In this document: positions 1 to 7,716 of the stretch, one piece after another
How the letters are laid out: each line of letters begins with the position of its first letter
Numbering within the stretch: the first letter of the stretch is position 1
Source: GCA-2732805 sp964516605
GTDB lineage: Bacteria; Pseudomonadota; Gammaproteobacteria; Coxiellales; Coxiellaceae
Direction of reading: 5' to 3'
Assembly (NCBI GenBank): GCA_964516605.1
Contig: CAZFAA010000055.1
Coordinates: forward strand, 1-13,266
Length of the DNA: 13,266 bases
Program-made: the position numbers and the translations under genes
The notes under the pieces: generated by a model
What the model saw: only the letters and a program-made list of their open reading frames with translations
Told to the model about the DNA's origin: nothing
The model's database searches: none

Positions 1-1
1 A

Positions 2-646
2 AATTACAACACCCCTGCCGTGATCATCGATCCTGTATTAGAGCACATTAAATTGTATAACCAGTTCATCCAAGAACTCGGTTTAACCCTCACACATTGC
101 ATTGAAACACATACGCACGCTGACCACGTCACCGCCTCAGGAACACTGGCGAGCATACACGGTTGCCAGATTGTGGTCGGGGAGCATTCTAAAGCTCAAC
201 CTGTGGACATGCACATGCATGACTTAGAAAAATTTAACGTAGGCAAACTTGAGTTTACAGCACTCTACACGCCTGGGCATACCGATGATTCATATTGCTA
301 TGCGTGCGAGGATGCGTTATTTACCGGTGATACGTTACTTATCCGTGGCACCGGTCGCACCGACTTTCAATCCGGATCCTCACAACAGGCCTATAATAGC
401 ATCACACAAAAATTATTCGCCTACCCTGATCACACACGCATCTATCCTGGGCACGATTATAAAGTAGTCAATGTTAGCACCATCGGCGAAGAAAAACGCT
501 TTAACCCAAGACTGCAAGTCGATACAGCTGCAGCCTATGCTGATATTATGGATCATTTAAAGTTGGCGTATCCTAAAAAAATAGATATTGCCGTTCCTGC
601 TAATCTGAGAAGCGGCCTTTTGGAGAATGAATATGACACAAAATAA
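2..646 (+). CDS. ETHE1-type persulfide (sulfur) dioxygenase, metallo-beta-lactamase fold, 5' partial
   Basis: The reading frame is open to the left edge of the window, and residues before the GTG at 20 (YNTPA, then VIIDPVLE) fit the family, so the true start lies outside. All metal ligands of the ETHE1/glyoxalase-II-like fold are visible. Counting the GTG at 20 as residue 1, they are the HTHADH motif at 31-36, His87 in PGHT, Asp104 in FTGDTLL and His145 in YPGHDY. The GTGRTDFQ stretch and the GEEKRFNPRL block near the C-terminus are typical of persulfide dioxygenases rather than glyoxalase II. These cytosolic enzymes oxidise glutathione persulfide to sulfite and glutathione with a mononuclear iron. 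The C-terminal PANLRSG has Ser where many relatives have Cys. The gene overlaps the downstream dsbA-like gene by 14 bp, so the two are probably translationally coupled. Confidence 0.88.
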   Translation, partial: NYNTPAVIIDPVLEHIKLYNQFIQELGLTLTHCIETHTHADHVTASGTLASIHGCQIVVGEHSKAQPVDMHMHDLEKFNVGKLEFTALYTPGHTDDSYCYACEDALFTGDTLLIRGTGRTDFQSGSSQQAYNSITQKLFAYPDHTRIYPGHDYKVVNVSTIGEEKRFNPRLQVDTAAAYADIMDHLKLAYPKKIDIAVPANLRSGLLENEYDTK

Positions 647-1283
647 AATTCGCAACAGTATCATTGGCGTCGTCATCCTAGCCATCATTATTGTGCTGGG
701 TATTTTCTTTTTACCACGCTACAAAAGCGCTCCCTTACCTCAAACGGTGCAAATCGATACCAGTAATCAACCAACCCTAGGTGATATCAAAGCACCACTA
801 CATATTGTTGCTTTCGAAGATTTAAAATGTGCTAACTGCATGCGTTACAGCACTACTGTATTTCCAAAAATCAATCAACACTATATTAAAACAGGCAAAG
901 CACGTTATACCCTCATCACTTTAGCCTTTATTCCAGGCTCAATGCCTGCTGCCAATGCAGCGTTGTGTATCCACGCACAAAATAATGATGCCTACTTTCA
1001 ATACGTCGAATATCTGTATGCACACCAACCACCCGAAGAGACAAATTGGGCGACAATCCCCAATCTAATGCTCTTGGCTACTCACGTTAAGGGAATCAAT
1101 GCTGATACACTGGCTCAATGCCTCGTCAGCAGCCCCTACACCAGCACGATTGCCAATAATCTGCAAATTCTACAAAGTATTATGCAGCCACCCGTTGGCA
1201 CACCAGCAGTATATATTAATGGGGTGAGAGTAGATCCATTGACCTGGAAACGTTTTCAAGAAATAGCCAAACAAAACCTGTAA
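633..1283 (+). CDS. Membrane-anchored DsbA-family thioredoxin-fold oxidoreductase
   Basis: This 216-residue protein is probably a periplasmic thiol oxidase tethered by one N-terminal membrane segment (about residues 9-27, rich in Ile, Val and Leu). Its thioredoxin-like domain carries the redox motif CANC at 66-69 (FEDLKCANCM) and a cis-Pro loop, GTPAVYING, at 189-197. Both match the DsbA/BdbD (Thioredoxin_4-like) group. The ATG at 633 is preferred because GGAG at 622-625 sits 7 nt upstream, whereas the ATG at 627 would leave only 1 nt. It overlaps the end of the persulfide dioxygenase gene. The next gene encodes a BdbC-like protein, the expected partner that re-oxidises it. The natural substrates cannot be read from the sequence, and an isomerase or reductase role is not excluded. 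Confidence 0.85.
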   Translation: MTQNKIRNSIIGVVILAIIIVLGIFFLPRYKSAPLPQTVQIDTSNQPTLGDIKAPLHIVAFEDLKCANCMRYSTTVFPKINQHYIKTGKARYTLITLAFIPGSMPAANAALCIHAQNNDAYFQYVEYLYAHQPPEETNWATIPNLMLLATHVKGINADTLAQCLVSSPYTSTIANNLQILQSIMQPPVGTPAVYINGVRVDPLTWKRFQEIAKQNL

Positions 1284-1299
1284 TACAAAGGGAAATCGT

Positions 1300-1722
1300 A
1301 TGAGCCGACAATCCGCACTCTTTTTGGCATGGATCATAGCTGTTGTAGCCGTGATCGTAACACTGTATAACAGCGTTGTTGATCTCATGCCCGTATGCAC
1401 CCTGTGTTGGTATGAGCGCATCGGCATTTATCCACTTGTGATTATTTTAGGTATAGGCGCTTTTGTTGACGATAAACGCAGTGCTGTTTATGCCTTACCA
1501 CTATCCCTCATCTCATCTGTTTTCGCGCTCTATCATTATATCCTGCAGTGGCACCCGCAGTTGGAATCGATTGGCTTATGTGGTTTAGGTCCACGCTGTA
1601 GTGATATCTCATTTAAGTATTGGGGATTTATTACCTATCCTTTTTTGAGTCTGATCACGAGCCTTGTCATCTCTGTATTACTCATTGCGGCTCTTAAAGC
1701 CAAAGGAAACCAGCATGCCTAA
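1300..1722 (+). CDS. BdbC/DsbB-family disulfide oxidoreductase, inner-membrane
   Basis: This 140-residue integral membrane protein has about four predicted membrane segments (near residues 7-25, 42-56, 62-82 and 109-131). The quinone-proximal motif is CTLCWYERIG at 33-42, the signature of the DsbB/BdbC family. A second periplasmic cysteine pair, C94 and C100 (LCGLGPRC), would transfer electrons from the DsbA-like partner. The length matches BdbC-type proteins and is shorter than E. coli DsbB. AAAGGGA at 1287-1293 gives a good ribosome binding site 6 nt before the ATG. It starts 16 nt after the dsbA-like gene, so the pair looks like a complete oxidative folding module: the DsbA-like protein passes electrons to BdbC and on to quinone. 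Confidence 0.88.
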   Translation: MSRQSALFLAWIIAVVAVIVTLYNSVVDLMPVCTLCWYERIGIYPLVIILGIGAFVDDKRSAVYALPLSLISSVFALYHYILQWHPQLESIGLCGLGPRCSDISFKYWGFITYPFLSLITSLVISVLLIAALKAKGNQHA

Positions 1723-2359
1723 ATTGAATTATGTAAATATCGAAGCACTAGAAAAAGCGCAAATTCATTCATCACCCTACCCGTATACTGTTATTCACAA
1801 CATGATTCAGCCTGATCAGTTAGCTGCTGTATGTGATGCCTTTCCTCAATTAAGTGATGGTGGCGTCTTCAACTGTAATGATAGCAATACACACGACGCG
1901 CTGGCTGAATTTATTCGTGAACTGCATGCGCCACAAATGCGCGACTTACTCGCTAAAAAATTTGAGGTCAATCTTAAAGATAAACCCATTATGGCGACCC
2001 TGCGCGGTTTATCACGCAGTAAAGATGGGCGTATCCATACCGATAGCTCTGATAAAATCATTACATTGCTTATTTATCTTAATCCCGATTGGCAACAGGA
2101 CACCGGCAATTTGCGCATTCTGCGCAGTGATAATATTGATGACTATGCTGATGAAGTCAGTGCAAAAGCAGGCACTTGCCTAATTTTTAAAGTCACGGAT
2201 AATTGCTGGCATGGCTATAAGCCCTACATTGGGCAGCGCCGACAAATTATGTTTAATTTTTTGGTGAGCGATACAGCACTGAAACGGCATAAATCCAACC
2301 ATCGCTTGTCTGCATGGTTTAAAAGCATAAAAGCGAAAATCCTTAATAATGCATATTAA
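1715..2359 (+). CDS. 2-oxoglutarate/Fe(II)-dependent oxygenase family protein
   Basis: This 214-residue protein has the double-stranded beta-helix signature of 2OG-Fe(II) oxygenases. The iron ligands are HTD at 108-110 (His108 and Asp110) and His166 in CWHGYKP. Arg175 or Arg176 in GQRRQIMFNF is placed to bind the 2-oxoglutarate carboxylate. Between them lie LLIYLNPDW and GNLRIL, which are common in the 2OG-FeII_Oxy_3 group (prolyl-hydroxylase-like). The start at 1715 is chosen because AAAGGA at 1702-1707 lies just upstream; it overlaps the bdbC-like stop by 8 bp. The substrate is unknown. Family members hydroxylate proteins, small molecules or nucleic acids. Its place as last gene of a thiol-oxidation operon hints at an oxygen- or redox-linked job, but that is inference. 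Confidence 0.82.
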   Translation: MPKLNYVNIEALEKAQIHSSPYPYTVIHNMIQPDQLAAVCDAFPQLSDGGVFNCNDSNTHDALAEFIRELHAPQMRDLLAKKFEVNLKDKPIMATLRGLSRSKDGRIHTDSSDKIITLLIYLNPDWQQDTGNLRILRSDNIDDYADEVSAKAGTCLIFKVTDNCWHGYKPYIGQRRQIMFNFLVSDTALKRHKSNHRLSAWFKSIKAKILNNAY

Positions 2360-2415
2360 TTTGCAAGATCATACTGCACTGGAAACTGAATCAAGCGTAA
2401 CGAGTCAGACCACCT

Positions 2416-3609
2416 CTATGACAAAACAGTTGGGATATCTGATATATTCCCAAGCAAGCGACTGAGCTGCTGCAAAATATGCTGCGCAATGGATAACTTA
2501 GATTGCTGTTTTAGCTCAAGCATACCGCCTGTTCGATCAAGGATCACCACACTATTGTCATCGCGACCAAAACTCTGCTCGATATAATTGGCGACGATCA
2601 TATCTAATTTTTTGCTTTCCAATTTGTGTTGCGCCGCTTGCAGTAAATCCACATCTTCCGCTGCAAAACCAATACACACAGGACGGGGCTCTAATGCGGC
2701 CACCGTTTTCAAAATATCTTGCGTGCGTTCATACTCGATAATGAGCGCCGCATCCTGCTTTTTAATTTTATGCATTGCGGGTGCTTTAGGTGTGTAATCA
2801 GCCACAGCGGCTGCTGCAATAAATACATCCTGACCCGGTAATGCCTGCATCACCGCCTCATACATCTGCTGGGCGCTTTCAACAGCCATAAACGTAACCG
2901 GTGGCGGTAATACGTCACAAGGACCACTGACCAAGGTAACTTCAGCACCCATCTGGCGAGCTGCTTGTGCAAGCGCATAACCCATTTTACCACTACTGCG
3001 ATTTGAAAAATAACGAATGCTGTCAATCGCCTCGCGGGTGGGGCCAGCTGTAATCAAAATACGTCGCCCTGCCAGCAGGTGTTGATCTTGATATTTTGCA
3101 CAGATAAAGGCAACAATCTCTTCGGGTTCCAGCATGCGCCCCATACCAACTTCACCACAGGCTTGCTCACCACGCGCAGGACCTAAGACGGTCACCTGTC
3201 GCGCCAGCAAGGTTTGAATATTGGCTTGCGTAGCTTGATTAGCCCACATTTCACAATTCATAGCAGGCGCAATATACAGCGGCACCGTCGCCGCTAAACA
3301 GATGTTACTCAATAAATCATCCGCCAAACCACCGCTCAATTTTGCAATCTTATGCGCTGTAGCGGGTGCGATTAAAATTAAATCTGCCCAACGCGCTAAT
3401 TCAATATGCAGCATGCTTTGTGCATCCCAAAGGCTCGTGTACACAGGATGATGGGACACGGCCTCCAAGGTCATCTGAGTTACAAATTCATGTGCGGCAC
3501 GCGATAGCACCACACGCACATCAAAACCGTTAGCAGACAATTGACGGATACATTCCGGCATTTTATATGCTGCAATTCCGCCTGTGATACCTATAAGAAT
3601 TTTCTTCAT
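2416..3609 (-). CDS. coaBC: Bifunctional phosphopantothenoylcysteine decarboxylase / phosphopantothenate-cysteine ligase
   Basis: CoaBC catalyses two successive steps of coenzyme A synthesis: CTP-dependent joining of cysteine to 4'-phosphopantothenate (CoaB) and FMN-dependent decarboxylation of the product (CoaC). The 397-residue protein has both halves. The CoaC domain (about 1-175) shows GITGGIAAYK, active-site His68 (LHIELARWADL), the PAMN motif at 115-118 and Cys151 in the flap ACGEVGMGRM. The CoaB domain (about 182-390) opens with ILITAGPTRE, followed by IRYFSNRSSG, AAAVADYTP, HKIKK at 280-284 and IGFAAE. I chose the ATG at 3609 because MKKILIGITGG matches the family N-terminus. An ATG at 3624 adds five residues, and neither start has a clear Shine-Dalgarno. 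The start lies inside the end of the upstream HAD-like gene (47-bp overlap), suggesting translational coupling. Confidence 0.95.
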   Translation of the reverse strand: MKKILIGITGGIAAYKMPECIRQLSANGFDVRVVLSRAAHEFVTQMTLEAVSHHPVYTSLWDAQSMLHIELARWADLILIAPATAHKIAKLSGGLADDLLSNICLAATVPLYIAPAMNCEMWANQATQANIQTLLARQVTVLGPARGEQACGEVGMGRMLEPEEIVAFICAKYQDQHLLAGRRILITAGPTREAIDSIRYFSNRSSGKMGYALAQAARQMGAEVTLVSGPCDVLPPPVTFMAVESAQQMYEAVMQALPGQDVFIAAAAVADYTPKAPAMHKIKKQDAALIIEYERTQDILKTVAALEPRPVCIGFAAEDVDLLQAAQHKLESKKLDMIVANYIEQSFGRDDNSVVILDRTGGMLELKQQSKLSIAQHILQQLSRLLGNISDIPTVLS

Positions 3610-4681
3610 GGAATGTTCTACCATTTTTTAATTTCAATAGCTGTTCATTGGTAATGCAAGGGATATCAAAACATTGTATGCCTAAAATACTCTGGCTTTT
3701 TAAAGAATATACAGGATTTAATTCATCTACGTTATTATCTATCAATACAACAGGAAATCCATGTTTCTTCTTTAACCCCTCTAATACTTTGACTTTTTCA
3801 TAAGATTCTTTGTCATATGAACCATTTTTTTTGGAATAAAAAGTGCTATAACTCACTCCTAAAAAATCAATATCAGGAAATCGTTGTTGAAATAATTCAG
3901 AGAGTGTCGAGACTGAAAAATCTGATTTCGTAATCCTTTCAATAACCTCTTTCAAGTTAGAAGGCATATTAGAATATTCTTCATGCTTAGCAAGCTCTTC
4001 ATAATTGCAACGTGCCGTAACAAATTTAACTGAAAATATATAACCTTTTTCCAATAACTCATCTATAAATTTAAATAAATTGTGATTCAGCCTTACCCCA
4101 CCAAATGCAATACTCATTCCTAAATGCAAGACTGTATCATCAATATCTAAACATAGCATGAAGGGAGTTCCTGGCTTAATATGCTGATAAAAAGATTCTA
4201 GATCTATTCTAGACAGCTCAGCAAGCGGCTGCTCAGGAAGCACAATACAATCTCTCCGTTGATTAACAAAGTTTGCAGTCTCTTCATCGGAGCATAAATA
4301 ATATACTTGCTCTATTTTATATGGTAAAAGCTGCTGTAAAGCATCAGATGAAAAGCCTGCTCTGGCATCCAAAATAACTATTTGTGGATTATCCTTCTGA
4401 ATCGCCTTAAAAGGTTCTTCATTTGGAAAAAAAGTAGCGTAAGCAGGTGGCACGAATACAACAATACGTTCAAAACCACATTCATTTAATTGATCTAGTA
4501 ATTCTGTAGGTCGCAACTCACCTTCATCAAGGTTGAAAGCTGCATGATAATAACAGAGTCTAATATCCACTACGATAACAGGTGAACATGAATCAGTAGA
4601 TGGTGGTGCAAAAAGCGTTGAGGTATCACCTGATAATAAACCAGGCGGGCAAGATGCTGGTCTTTCGTCATCACGCCGCAT
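3563..4681 (-). CDS. HAD-superfamily protein (DUF2608-like) with a possible degenerate N-terminal HAD-like half
   Basis: This 372-residue protein has a C-terminal HAD hydrolase core: motif I LDIDDT (Asp179, Asp181), motif II VTAR (Thr222), a lysine-rich stretch around 284-305 for motif III, and motif IV LIDNNVDE (Asp315, Asp319). This resembles the DUF2608 group seen in Legionella-like bacteria; the family name is from memory. The N-terminal 170 residues have a Pro-rich start and a Rossmann-like pattern, with VVDIR at 37-41 where a second motif I would stand, but without its catalytic second Asp. GGAG 8 nt before the ATG makes a good ribosome binding site. The gene lies 15 nt after asd and runs 47 bp into coaBC. 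It is visibly richer in A/T than asd or coaBC, which suggests later acquisition. Substrate and cellular role are unknown. Confidence 0.72.
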   Translation of the reverse strand: MRRDDERPASCPPGLLSGDTSTLFAPPSTDSCSPVIVVDIRLCYYHAAFNLDEGELRPTELLDQLNECGFERIVVFVPPAYATFFPNEEPFKAIQKDNPQIVILDARAGFSSDALQQLLPYKIEQVYYLCSDEETANFVNQRRDCIVLPEQPLAELSRIDLESFYQHIKPGTPFMLCLDIDDTVLHLGMSIAFGGVRLNHNLFKFIDELLEKGYIFSVKFVTARCNYEELAKHEEYSNMPSNLKEVIERITKSDFSVSTLSELFQQRFPDIDFLGVSYSTFYSKKNGSYDKESYEKVKVLEGLKKKHGFPVVLIDNNVDELNPVYSLKSQSILGIQCFDIPCITNEQLLKLKNGRTFHEENSYRYHRRNCSI

Positions 4682-4696
4682 TGTATAACTCCATCA

Positions 4697-5719
4697 TTAT
4701 TGCAAATAAAAACTATCTTGAATCAGCAATTCCGCAATCTGCACCGCATTGAGCGCTGCACCCTTGCGTACATTGTCTGCCACGATCCACAGGTTCAAGC
4801 CATTTGGATGCGTAATGTCTTGACGCACACGACCGACAAAAACTTTATCTTGATTGGCGGCATTAATGACAGGCGTGGGATACAACTGCATATCATATAA
4901 CTCCACGCCGGGCGCATGACGCAATAGATCACACGCTTGCTCCACATCAATCGGGCGCGTTGTTTCAAGGTGCACCACCTCAGAATGCCCATAAAAAACC
5001 GGTACACGCACCGTGGTAGCATTCACTTGGATATTCGGGTCATTTAAAATTTTTTGCGTTTCCCAATACATTTTCATTTCTTCACGCGTGTAACCGTTTT
5101 CAGCAAAGCTATCAATTTGTGGAATCACATTAAACGCAATTTGACAGGGCAAGACCTTGACTTCAGATTCAATACCACTCAACACATCACGTGTTTGGTG
5201 AGCTAACTCTTCCACCGCAGAACGCCCCGCACCAGACACCGCTTGATAGGTTGCCACATTTATACGCGTAATCCCAACAGCATCATAAATCGGCTTAAGT
5301 GCTACGAGCATTTGAATTGTGGAGCAATTCGGATTGGCGATGATATTACGTTGACGGTAATCGTGCAGTGCTTCTGGATTAACTTCAGGTACAACCAGTG
5401 GAATCTCAGGGTCATAACGAAACTGCGATGAGTTATCAATCACAACACAACCCGCATCGGCTGCACGTGGTACATGCAGCGCTGACACTTTAGCACCCGC
5501 TGAAAAAAAGGCATATTGCACTTTTTCGAAATCAAAATCATCGAGCAATTCGACAATTAAAGTTTGATCGCCAAATTGAATTTCGCGACCAACCGAACGC
5601 TCACTGGCTAACACATACAACGTCCTCACCGGAAAATCACGTTCTTTTAAAATTTCTAAAAAAACCTCACCCACAAGACCTGTTGCACCGACGACCGCAA
5701 CATCGTATTTTGTTATCAC
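4697..5719 (-). CDS. asd: Aspartate-semialdehyde dehydrogenase
   Basis: Asd reduces aspartyl phosphate to aspartate semialdehyde with NADPH, the branch point to lysine and diaminopimelate, threonine and methionine. The 340-residue length is normal. The nucleotide-binding motif GATGLVG is at 11-17. The catalytic cysteine is Cys132 in NPNCST. YQAVSGAGRSAVEEL follows at 158-172, and VRVPVFYGHSE at 237-247 holds the substrate-binding Arg and the catalytic His. The start is a GTG at 5719, preceded by GAGGG with a 7-nt spacer; a nearby ATG is out of frame and hits a stop at once. It begins 10 nt after aroC and is followed after 15 nt by the HAD-like gene, so it is the middle of the minus-strand operon. 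Confidence 0.95.
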   Translation of the reverse strand: MITKYDVAVVGATGLVGEVFLEILKERDFPVRTLYVLASERSVGREIQFGDQTLIVELLDDFDFEKVQYAFFSAGAKVSALHVPRAADAGCVVIDNSSQFRYDPEIPLVVPEVNPEALHDYRQRNIIANPNCSTIQMLVALKPIYDAVGITRINVATYQAVSGAGRSAVEELAHQTRDVLSGIESEVKVLPCQIAFNVIPQIDSFAENGYTREEMKMYWETQKILNDPNIQVNATTVRVPVFYGHSEVVHLETTRPIDVEQACDLLRHAPGVELYDMQLYPTPVINAANQDKVFVGRVRQDITHPNGLNLWIVADNVRKGAALNAVQIAELLIQDSFYLQ

Positions 5720-5729
5720 AGCATATCCC

Positions 5730-6797
5730 TCACTTTGTTAAACCACATTGCCCATGATGGCGAATAGCATGATCCATTAATACCAAAGCTAACATCGCTT
5801 CCACAATCGGCACAGCGCGAATCCCCACGCACGGATCGTGGCGCCCTTTTGTGGCGATATCCACTTCCTCACCCTGCGTATTGATCGTTTTACCCGTGGT
5901 CATAATACTGGAGGTGGGTTTAAACGCAATCTGCGCACAAATCGTTTGTCCCGTTGAAATACCACCTAAAATGCCGCCGGCATGATTGGATAAAAATCCT
6001 TGTTGATTCATTTGATCCCGATGCTCACTACCACGTTGCACCGCAACCTTAAAACCATCACCAATACCCACGGCTTTAGCTGCATTAATACTCATTAATG
6101 CTTTGGCAATATCGGCATCCAAGCGATCAAATACTGGCTCGCCTAAACCCACTGGCACACCACATGCTTGCACACTGACAACCGCGCCAATCGAATCGCC
6201 GTCACGGCGTAATTGATGAATATACGCTTCAAGTAATTCAAGTTTACTGGTATCCGGAAAGAAAAAAGCATTGTGCTCCACCACAGTAAGATCAATAGAT
6301 TCTGCTGCAATCGGCCCAATCGATGCGACATAAGCTTGAATTATCACGCCGTATAATTGATGCAAACATTTTTTAGCAATCGCACCTGCTGCCACACGCA
6401 CCGCCGTTTCACGTGCTGATGCACGCCCACCACCACGGTAATCACGCAACCCATATTTTTTATCGTAGGTATAATCAGCATGTCCTGGACGGTAACTGTC
6501 TTTGATCGCACTGTAATCGCGTGAACGCGCATCTTCATTTTCAATCATCAATGCAATCGGTGTGCCCGTGGTACTGCCCTCAAAAACACCCGATAAAATA
6601 CGCACGCAATCAGACTCATTACGCTGCGTAGTATGCTTGGATTGTCCAGGGCGACGTCTGTCTAAGTCAGGTTGAATATCCGCTTCTGTTAACGGTATAC
6701 CTGGCGGACAACCATCCACAATGGCAACCAACGCAGGTCCGTGACTTTCACCGGCTGTTGTCACCACAAAATTTTGCCCAAAACTATTTCCCGACAT
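5730..6797 (-). CDS. aroC: Chorismate synthase
   Basis: AroC makes chorismate from 5-enolpyruvylshikimate-3-phosphate using reduced FMN, the last shikimate-pathway step before aromatic amino acids, folate and ubiquinone. The 355-residue protein carries the family signatures: N-terminal MSGNSFGQ, TTAGESHG at 13-20 with the conserved His, DLDRRRPGQSK, the flavin-site stretch SYRPGHADYTY at 101-111 and RGGGRASARET at 121-131. I start it at the ATG at 6797, which has GAGGG 5 nt upstream; the longer frame begins only with a TTG at 6809. It overlaps the end of prmB by 14 bp. Co-transcription of prmB and aroC is a familiar gammaproteobacterial arrangement. Confidence 0.96.
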   Translation of the reverse strand: MSGNSFGQNFVVTTAGESHGPALVAIVDGCPPGIPLTEADIQPDLDRRRPGQSKHTTQRNESDCVRILSGVFEGSTTGTPIALMIENEDARSRDYSAIKDSYRPGHADYTYDKKYGLRDYRGGGRASARETAVRVAAGAIAKKCLHQLYGVIIQAYVASIGPIAAESIDLTVVEHNAFFFPDTSKLELLEAYIHQLRRDGDSIGAVVSVQACGVPVGLGEPVFDRLDADIAKALMSINAAKAVGIGDGFKVAVQRGSEHRDQMNQQGFLSNHAGGILGGISTGQTICAQIAFKPTSSIMTTGKTINTQGEEVDIATKGRHDPCVGIRAVPIVEAMLALVLMDHAIRHHGQCGLTK

Positions 6798-7671
6798 GGA
6801 TGCCCTCAAGTTGTTTACGGGTTAATAAAAACAAGCCCTGCCCCCCAAATTCACAGTCAAGCCATAAAAAAGGAACATCAGGATAACGCTCCATCAACTG
6901 CACATCACTATACCCCACTTCAACCACGAGCACAGCATGCTCCGTCATGTAGTCTGCAGCCTCCCTTAAAATCGTATCGACAATCGCCATCCCTTGTTCT
7001 GGTGCATAAAGAGCTGTTTTATACGGTTCATGCAAATACTCTTCTGGTAACTGCTCAATTTCGTCTTGCGATACATAAGGCGGATTACTAATAATTAAGT
7101 CGTACTGGTGAGCTGGTGTCAGTTGCGCAAAACAATTGGATTGAATCAAATGGACTCTCTCTGCAACAGCGTGTTTTTGTACGTTTTGCTGTGCCACCTC
7201 TAAGGCATCCACTGAAATGTCGACCGCATCAATCGCAGCTTTTGGAAACACATAACTGGCAGCGATCGCCATACAACCGGAACCTGTACCAATTTCAAGG
7301 ATAGCATTCACTTCATGCCTATCCAGCCACGGTGTAAAACGCCGCTCAATCCATTCTGCAAACGGAGAGCGTGGAATTAACACCCGCTCATCAACGTAAA
7401 ATGGTAACCCCATAAACCAGGCTTCCTGCGTTAAATACGCCATCGGCACACGCTCAGTAATGCGCCGCTGTAATAACGTTTGCATGGCTTGCCATTCCAT
7501 TGCGCTCACCGGATGATCTAACACGCTGTCATCACTATCAACCGGCAAATGTAAGACGTAACACACCAGCACTACCGCTTCATCCCAGGCATTATCAATA
7601 CCATGCCCATGAAATACAGGTGCTGCACTTAACTGCTCAAAAATACGATTTAAAACGTCTTTTAATATCAT
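6784..7671 (-). CDS. prmB: Ribosomal protein L3 N5-glutamine methyltransferase
   Basis: PrmB transfers a methyl group from S-adenosylmethionine to a glutamine of ribosomal protein L3. The 295-residue protein has the SAM-binding motif ILEIGTGSG at 124-132 and the glutamine-binding NPPY motif at 196-199. The variant VLIPRSPFAEWI (98-109) marks PrmB, whereas release-factor methyltransferase PrmC usually has PRPET. The N-terminal stretch FHGHGIDNAWDEAV also resembles E. coli PrmB. The ATG at 7671 is preferred from family length. An ATG at 7689 would add six residues, and the still longer frame to 7749 would run into the divergent smr gene. No strong Shine-Dalgarno is seen at either start. It is the first gene of the minus-strand operon. 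Confidence 0.93.
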   Translation of the reverse strand: MILKDVLNRIFEQLSAAPVFHGHGIDNAWDEAVVLVCYVLHLPVDSDDSVLDHPVSAMEWQAMQTLLQRRITERVPMAYLTQEAWFMGLPFYVDERVLIPRSPFAEWIERRFTPWLDRHEVNAILEIGTGSGCMAIAASYVFPKAAIDAVDISVDALEVAQQNVQKHAVAERVHLIQSNCFAQLTPAHQYDLIISNPPYVSQDEIEQLPEEYLHEPYKTALYAPEQGMAIVDTILREAADYMTEHAVLVVEVGYSDVQLMERYPDVPFLWLDCEFGGQGLFLLTRKQLEGIHVGK

Positions 7672-7679
7672 GGCGGGAT

Positions 7680-7707
7680 TGTAGCACATGACTATAGCTA
7701 TGCTACA
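7680..7707. promoter_or_regulatory. Dyad in the prmB / smr divergent promoter gap
   Basis: The 45-bp gap between the two divergent starts contains a perfect 7-bp inverted repeat: TGTAGCA at 7680-7686 and TGCTACA at 7701-7707. The 14-nt spacer includes the AT-rich palindrome TAGCTA. It could be an operator or overlapping divergent promoters. No regulator is identified, and such short dyads also arise by chance. Confidence 0.3.
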
Positions 7708-7716
7708 CTGACTTCC

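Noticed and set aside
1854..2183. 109-codon frame within the 2OG oxygenase gene
   Set aside because: The oxygenase frame has all active-site residues; this frame has no motif and no ribosome binding site.
2431..2453. Hairpin GGGATAT / ATATTCCC near the coaBC end as a terminator
   Set aside because: It lies inside the coding sequence, has a bulge and an AT-rich stem, and no good T-run follows. The 56-bp convergent gap 2360-2415 shows no convincing terminator either.
6741..7091. 116-codon plus-strand frame opposite aroC and prmB
   Set aside because: It is antisense to two well-supported genes, and its His/Gln/Pro-rich product is typical of a shadow frame.
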